DNA of 37,865 nt from CAZMRW01 sp964568805 (GTDB lineage Bacteria > Pseudomonadota > Gammaproteobacteria > Methylococcales > Methylomonadaceae). Where the stretch lies: contig CAZMRW010000034.1 of NCBI GenBank assembly GCA_964568805.1, forward strand, positions 1 through 37,865. Direction: 5' to 3'. The position numbers and the translations under genes are program-made. The notes beneath the pieces were generated by a model that worked only from the letters and a program-made list of their open reading frames with translations, was not told the DNA's origin and did no database searches. Positions 34,054 through 37,865 of this stretch are shown piece after piece (position 1 is the stretch's first letter; every line of letters begins with the position of its first letter).

Positions 34054-34344
34054 ATGCACGTAATCGTAACAGGCCATCATCTTGAAATAACCGATGCGTT
34101 AAAAGCGCACATCGACGCAAAATTTGAGAAACTGGCGCGTCATTTTGATAATGTTACCGATGTACACGTTATTCTAACCGTAGAAAAATTAGACCAAAAA
34201 GCCGAAGCAACATTGCAAATCAGCGGCGCAAAATTATTTGCCGAAGATCATCAGGAGGACATGTATATGGCCATTGATAATATGGTTGACAAACTTGATC
34301 GCCAGATCACCAAGCATAAAGAAAAAAACTGGGGACATAGATAA
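34054..34344 (+). CDS. hpf: Ribosome hibernation promoting factor, short form
   Basis: A 96-residue S30AE-family protein (VTGHHLEITDALKAHIDAKFEKL, then DVHVILTVEKLDQKAEATLQ, ending MVDKLDRQITKHKEK). The length is that of short HPF, which promotes 100S ribosome dimers in stationary phase in gammaproteobacteria. AGGAG lies 8 nt before the ATG. It follows rpoN as in E. coli. Confidence 0.95.
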   Translation: MHVIVTGHHLEITDALKAHIDAKFEKLARHFDNVTDVHVILTVEKLDQKAEATLQISGAKLFAEDHQEDMYMAIDNMVDKLDRQITKHKEKNWGHR

Positions 34345-34347
34345 ATC

Positions 34348-34417
34348 GGTACAGGGTTCAGGGTGCAAGAACGTAAGTGTTTTTTCCTTGAACCTTGTAC
34401 CCTGTTACCTTGAACCT
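34348..34417. repeat. Heptamer-based imperfect inverted repeat in the hpf/rapZ spacer
   Basis: The left arm (34348-34369) and right arm (34387-34409) pair with three mismatches and one bulge across a 17-nt loop that contains six Ts. The right side is built of CCTTGAA, CCTTGTA, CCCTGTTA, CCTTGAA units, and the reverse strand of the left arm of CCCTGAA, CCCTGTA. It fills nearly all of the spacer where ptsN usually lies. Confidence 0.75.
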
Positions 34418-34423
34418 AACAAC

Positions 34424-35281
34424 ATGAAACTATTGATCATCAGCGGCCTTTCCGGCTCGGGCAAAAGTATCGCCCTGGATACCCTTGAAGACTGCGGTTA
34501 TTACTGCATTGATAACTTACCCGTGACGTTGCTGCAAGACTTTATCAACCATGTCCTGCTGGTGGATCAAAATACCTATGCAAAAACAGCAATCGGCATC
34601 GATTCCAGAAATCAGGTAGAAAACCTGCTCAATTTTTCCGAAAGCATGAATTTGATTCGCAACAAAAAAATAGATTGCGAAGTCATCTTCATGCAGGCTG
34701 AAGAATCGACCCTATTGAAACGCTATAGCGAAACACGCCGCAAGCATCCTTTAACGGATATTAATATCCCGTTAAAGGATGCACTTAAAATCGAAAAAGA
34801 GATGCTTGCCCCAATCTTTCGATATGCCAGCGTCATCATTGATACCAGCCGGACTCATAATCATCAACTGCGCGAACTCATCAAAAACCAGATCGGCGAA
34901 CGGGATGTCAGGCATATTTCGCTGCAATTCCAATCTTTTGGTTTTAAGCACGGCATACCGCTTGATGCCGATTTTATTTTTGACGCCAGAAGTTTGCCAA
35001 ATCCCTACTGGATTCCGGAATTGCGAGGACAAACCGGAAAAGATCAAGCGGTAATCGACTATCTTAAAGCGCAGCCCCTGGTTACCGAATTTTTTCAGGA
35101 CATCGTCAATTTCCTGGAACGATGGATTCCTCGCTTTGAAACCGAAGGCCGTAGTTACCTGACCGTCGGCATCGGTTGCACCGGCGGCCAGCATCGTTCG
35201 GTGTTTCTCATCGATTTATTGGCCAAGAAGTTCAGAAGCCCTTTCATGAATGTCATTATCCGCCATAGAGAATTAAATTAA
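34424..35281 (+). CDS. rapZ: RNase adapter RapZ
   Basis: This 285-residue protein has a P-loop GLSGSGKS at residues 8-15 followed by ALDTLEDCGYYCIDNLP, then SFGFKHGIPLDADFIFDAR and the C-terminal GIGCTGGQHRSVFL. RapZ binds small RNAs and RNase E to control glucosamine-6-phosphate synthase in E. coli; in other bacteria it is also linked to cell-envelope signalling. I use ATG 34424; the open frame into hpf is a shadow. The usual ptsN and npr neighbours are absent from this side of the window. Confidence 0.95.
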   Translation: MKLLIISGLSGSGKSIALDTLEDCGYYCIDNLPVTLLQDFINHVLLVDQNTYAKTAIGIDSRNQVENLLNFSESMNLIRNKKIDCEVIFMQAEESTLLKRYSETRRKHPLTDINIPLKDALKIEKEMLAPIFRYASVIIDTSRTHNHQLRELIKNQIGERDVRHISLQFQSFGFKHGIPLDADFIFDARSLPNPYWIPELRGQTGKDQAVIDYLKAQPLVTEFFQDIVNFLERWIPRFETEGRSYLTVGIGCTGGQHRSVFLIDLLAKKFRSPFMNVIIRHRELN

Positions 35282-35291
35282 TCCGGATAAT

Positions 35292-36248
35292 TCATTGCCA
35301 ATGGTTCCAGCGAACCGTTTTCCAGGTGACTGTCGATTTTGAAAAAAGCAATTTCTTATTACGGTTTCGTACGCAGGCAAGAACAGGCATCTGTACTTGT
35401 TCCGAATAACGGGAACAGTTTAGCCCTTGTCCTCGGCGCTCCCGCCGTAAATGGCAATCCCGCTGGGTAAGCTGCGAATTCCTGTCATGGAAACGCCTGC
35501 TGTAAACCGGCGCAGCACCCGATTGCTTCATGTGTTCTGTGGCTTGGTAATCGGTAAGGAGTTCTTTTAACACATCCGGTTGCTTTTCCTTTAGCTCGAT
35601 GACGTAGTCAAGAAAACTGTAGAGTCCTTGCTGAAGTATCGACTGCACCTTTTCCAATAGTCCTGGCTCACTTCGAGCGTGCTCTATAAAAAACGCATCA
35701 GGATGATGGGCTCGGAACAGCTGGATGTCCTGAATAAAGTGAAGCAGGTAAATCATATCCTGGAAAATGCCCTCAAAATCATTGGTAATCGCCCATTCCA
35801 TAAACTCGCGGAAAACACGGTGAGCATTCAGGTATTCCATTACAACGGTCTCGATGGCCTCATCGGAACGATAGCGCAGATCGGCAAGCTCTTTTCTGAT
35901 CTCCAGCAATTGCGCACGGCTTGAATTCCGAATCCGATCCATTGTGATCTTAGGCTGTTCGAGCGCCGCGAAATTTGAAATAAAGAGATTACGCATCTGA
36001 GAGCGAAAGAGGTAACTCTTTATGTACATGAACTGGTGTCTCTTACGGTCCTTTTCTTTATTGGCGAGAAAACGTTCTACCAGTAACGCTCCCAATAGCA
36101 CCTCAAGGGGAATAGCGGCGACGTGAAGGAGAAATTCAATATGAGTCAGGTATTCCAGATAAAGGAATCCCGCAGACAGCGTTGGCAAAGACAAGCAGAG
36201 CAAAAGAAATAATTTAGGGCTGGAAGACCCATTTTTTTCTTTCTTCAT
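35292..36248 (-). CDS. Unrecognised membrane protein with a doubtful C-terminus
   Basis: I do not recognise this 318-residue protein. Two hydrophobic helices (about residues 12-30 and 36-57) precede a charged segment KEKDRKRHQF and a long, mainly helical cytoplasmic region up to about residue 240 (for example MEWAITNDFEGIFQDMIYLLHFIQDIQLF). After SGAAPVYSRR the composition changes to arginine/cysteine-rich, as expected of an out-of-frame tail. In the alternative frame the sequence GIAIYGGSAEDKG followed by a stop (35420-35422) looks more like real protein, suggesting a 1-nt shift near 35490. It ends 10 bp from rapZ, convergent with it. Confidence 0.7.
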   Translation of the reverse strand: MKKEKNGSSSPKLFLLLCLSLPTLSAGFLYLEYLTHIEFLLHVAAIPLEVLLGALLVERFLANKEKDRKRHQFMYIKSYLFRSQMRNLFISNFAALEQPKITMDRIRNSSRAQLLEIRKELADLRYRSDEAIETVVMEYLNAHRVFREFMEWAITNDFEGIFQDMIYLLHFIQDIQLFRAHHPDAFFIEHARSEPGLLEKVQSILQQGLYSFLDYVIELKEKQPDVLKELLTDYQATEHMKQSGAAPVYSRRFHDRNSQLTQRDCHLRRERRGQGLNCSRYSEQVQMPVLACVRNRNKKLLFSKSTVTWKTVRWNHWQ

Positions 36249-36504
36249 TTTTCACTCCGAATTGGTTTAATAGGTAGGAGATTTTGATGTCAAAGCCGTT
36301 TAAGTCGCCATACAGGTATAGCTTCTGAGACACGTTAAGCAGTTATCCGACTTCCAGACTGCATGGGCGTGATCGTAACACAGCCCCAGGGTTCCGGATT
36401 TGGACAACATTCATCCGAGACGGCGAATCTATTGTTACTTAACAATCAATACCTACAATCTTTAAAACGTTATACATCATAATATGGCGGCATAAAGACG
36501 CCAT

Positions 36505-37803
36505 TCACCAGGCACTCCCTTCAAAACATGCAAGCCGCGGTCTACGAATTCGATTCCTGAACCGACGACAAGATCCTTCAATCTCTCCGGGTCTGGCCAA
36601 AGCTCCAACTCGCGCGCCAATGTTTACAGCGATTCCGGCTATATCATTCTCCATCAACTCAATTTCCCCGGTATGCAAACCGCTTCGGATTTCAAACCCG
36701 AGTGTACTGAGTGATTTTCGTATTGAGTGAGCGCAACTAATAGCTCGTCCAGGGCCGTCAAACGTTGCCAGAAATCCATCGCCCATCGTTTTGATCTCTT
36801 TTCCCCGAAAACGATCAAGCTCAATGCGAATATGGTTATCGTGGATGGCGATAAGTTCTTTCCACTTTTCATCTCCTATGAAAGCCGCATGCTTGGTGGA
36901 TTCAACGATATCGGTGAACAGCACCGTTGCCAGCACCCGGTCGGGATTTGATCGCCGAGTTACGCCAATCAAATCCGCCAGAAATCGCTCAATTTCTTTA
37001 TCTATTGAATTCGAGTCTCCACTCAATGGAAAGTGATCTTCGCCTTCGAGTTCGACGTAGCGGGCGCCTCGAATGTGTTCCGCAATGTAGCGGCCATGCC
37101 TGACATCAACAAAGGCATCATGATCACGGTGCAGCACCAGCGTAGGAACGGAAATGGCCGGCAACACATGGCGTACGTCCCCTTCAAAGGCGATACGAAG
37201 CAGTCCCAAAGCCGTTCCGGGACTGGTGGCCATACGTTCATAGCGAGCCCACCAGCTGCAAAAATGCTCATCGTGCGCCAAACTTGGGGCAACAATTTTC
37301 ACTGCAGTACCTTCGCCCCAATGAGGTTCTAGCGAAGTCAAAAAGCTCTCGAATTCAATGGGGTCAAAGCCCCAATCGTAGTCCTGTGCTTTAAAAGCAC
37401 GCGCCCACGAGCCATAAACGATTAATGCCGCGCACCGTTCAGGATACGTTGCGGCAAAAAGCATGCACAATGGCCCGCCCTCGGAAATACCATATAAAAC
37501 AACATGACTGGAGCCAACGGCGTCAAGTACCGCATGCAGATCCTCCATACGGTCTTCAAGCGTTGGCAAGTTGGTTAATGAAACCCGGTCTGACAGACCG
37601 GTTCCGCGCTTGTCTAAAAGGATAAGACGACAGAATGACGCAAGTTGACGGAAAGAATGAGCCAACCTCGGCTGCTCCCAGGCCATCTCAAGATGACTGA
37701 TCCAGCCGGGCACTAAAACGAGATCAATCGGTCCCTCTCCGAGCACCTGATAGGCAATATGGAATTCACCGCTTTTGACATAGTTTACATGAGGAATTCT
37801 CAT
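36505..37803 (-). CDS. Alpha/beta-hydrolase fused to class III nucleotide cyclase, 3' end frameshifted
   Basis: Residues 1-270 are an alpha/beta-hydrolase with YGISEGG as nucleophile elbow and GEDHFPLSGD carrying the histidine. Residues 275-400 are a class III adenylate/guanylate cyclase domain: VLFTDIVESTKHA (metal aspartate), EIKTMGDGFLATF (lysine and second aspartate) and GIAVNIGARV (asparagine/arginine). Right after ARPGEI the frame breaks. The last 20 or so residues are arginine-rich, while another frame reads DLVVGSGIEFVDRG, LKGVPGEWRLYAA and a stop at 36477-36479, the normal family ending. A missing segment of about 17 nt would explain it. I use ATG 37803 (MRIPHVNYVKSG); AGGA is only 2 nt before it, and a TATAAT lies at 37824-37819. 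All cyclase catalytic residues precede the break. Confidence 0.85.
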   Translation of the reverse strand: MRIPHVNYVKSGEFHIAYQVLGEGPIDLVLVPGWISHLEMAWEQPRLAHSFRQLASFCRLILLDKRGTGLSDRVSLTNLPTLEDRMEDLHAVLDAVGSSHVVLYGISEGGPLCMLFAATYPERCAALIVYGSWARAFKAQDYDWGFDPIEFESFLTSLEPHWGEGTAVKIVAPSLAHDEHFCSWWARYERMATSPGTALGLLRIAFEGDVRHVLPAISVPTLVLHRDHDAFVDVRHGRYIAEHIRGARYVELEGEDHFPLSGDSNSIDKEIERFLADLIGVTRRSNPDRVLATVLFTDIVESTKHAAFIGDEKWKELIAIHDNHIRIELDRFRGKEIKTMGDGFLATFDGPGRAISCAHSIRKSLSTLGFEIRSGLHTGEIELMENDIAGIAVNIGARVGALARPGEIEGSCRRFRNRIRRPRLACFEGSAW

Positions 37804-37865
37804 AGTCCTAATCTTTGAATTATAAAGAGATAGAATGGTTATGGATAAGAAATTCAATCTCATTA

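Noticed and set aside
36249..36476. Gene or mobile-element remnant in the spacer before the membrane protein
   Set aside because: No frame with a start and ribosome site, no terminal repeats and no transposase-like sequence could be seen.
36727..37625. Plus-strand frames opposite the hydrolase-cyclase gene
   Set aside because: They mirror the coding frame and have no ribosome sites or recognisable motifs.

Overview
The window reads as a chromosomal segment of a gammaproteobacterial methylotroph, most likely a methanotroph of the Methylococcales. Two things point there. The formyltransferase/hydrolase genes fhcB-A-D-C are typical of bacteria that oxidise C1 units through tetrahydromethanopterin. 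The right half keeps the classic gammaproteobacterial order mlaFEDB-murA-hisGDC-petABC-sspAB, and kdsDC-lptCAB-rpoN-hpf-rapZ in the opposite direction. Genus assignment is inference.

Left edge (1-1.65 kb): an AT-rich P-loop ATPase gene runs off the window on the minus strand. It stands out from the GC-rich fhc operon beside it, and the spacer between them holds palindromes. This looks like the margin of an accessory region. Next, minus strand (1.6-6.3 kb): fhcBADC, each gene overlapping the next by 4-7 nt. Minus strand (6.4-13.7 kb): rubredoxin, rubredoxin reductase, bluB, cobT, a membrane-anchored AlbA_2 protein, cobS, cobC, cobQ and cobU. Together these make and attach the lower ligand of cobalamin, starting from an amidated corrinoid. 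Corrin-ring genes are not in the window.

Middle (13.8-21.7 kb): a DUF482 acyltransferase-like protein, a fructosamine-kinase-family protein, a dihaem cytochrome c4, a plus-strand Nudix hydrolase and DUF1820 protein, then sspB/sspA and the cytochrome bc1 operon petABC. The bc1 complex and cytochrome c4 would act in the same respiratory chain.

Right (22-35.3 kb): hisC-hisD-hisG-murA-mlaB-mlaD-mlaE-mlaF (minus) and kdsD-kdsC-lptC-lptA-lptB-rpoN-hpf-rapZ (plus) diverge from a 368-bp spacer. They cover histidine synthesis, peptidoglycan precursor synthesis, outer-membrane lipid asymmetry, Kdo/LPS synthesis and transport, sigma-54, ribosome hibernation and RapZ. Compared with the usual order, mlaC, ibaG and ptsN are missing. 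Two spacers (hisC/hisD and hpf/rapZ) carry arrays of one heptamer family.

Right edge (35.3-37.8 kb): an accessory pair on the minus strand, an unrecognised two-helix membrane protein and an alpha/beta-hydrolase fused to a class III nucleotide cyclase. The 3' end of the cyclase is clearly frameshifted, and the membrane protein's C-terminus may be too.

I saw no tRNA, rRNA, CRISPR array, insertion sequence or transposase, and no cobalamin riboswitch. The most unusual items are the edge ATPase, the membrane AlbA_2 protein inside the cobalamin cluster, the rubredoxin/bluB linkage, the heptamer arrays and the broken cyclase fusion.
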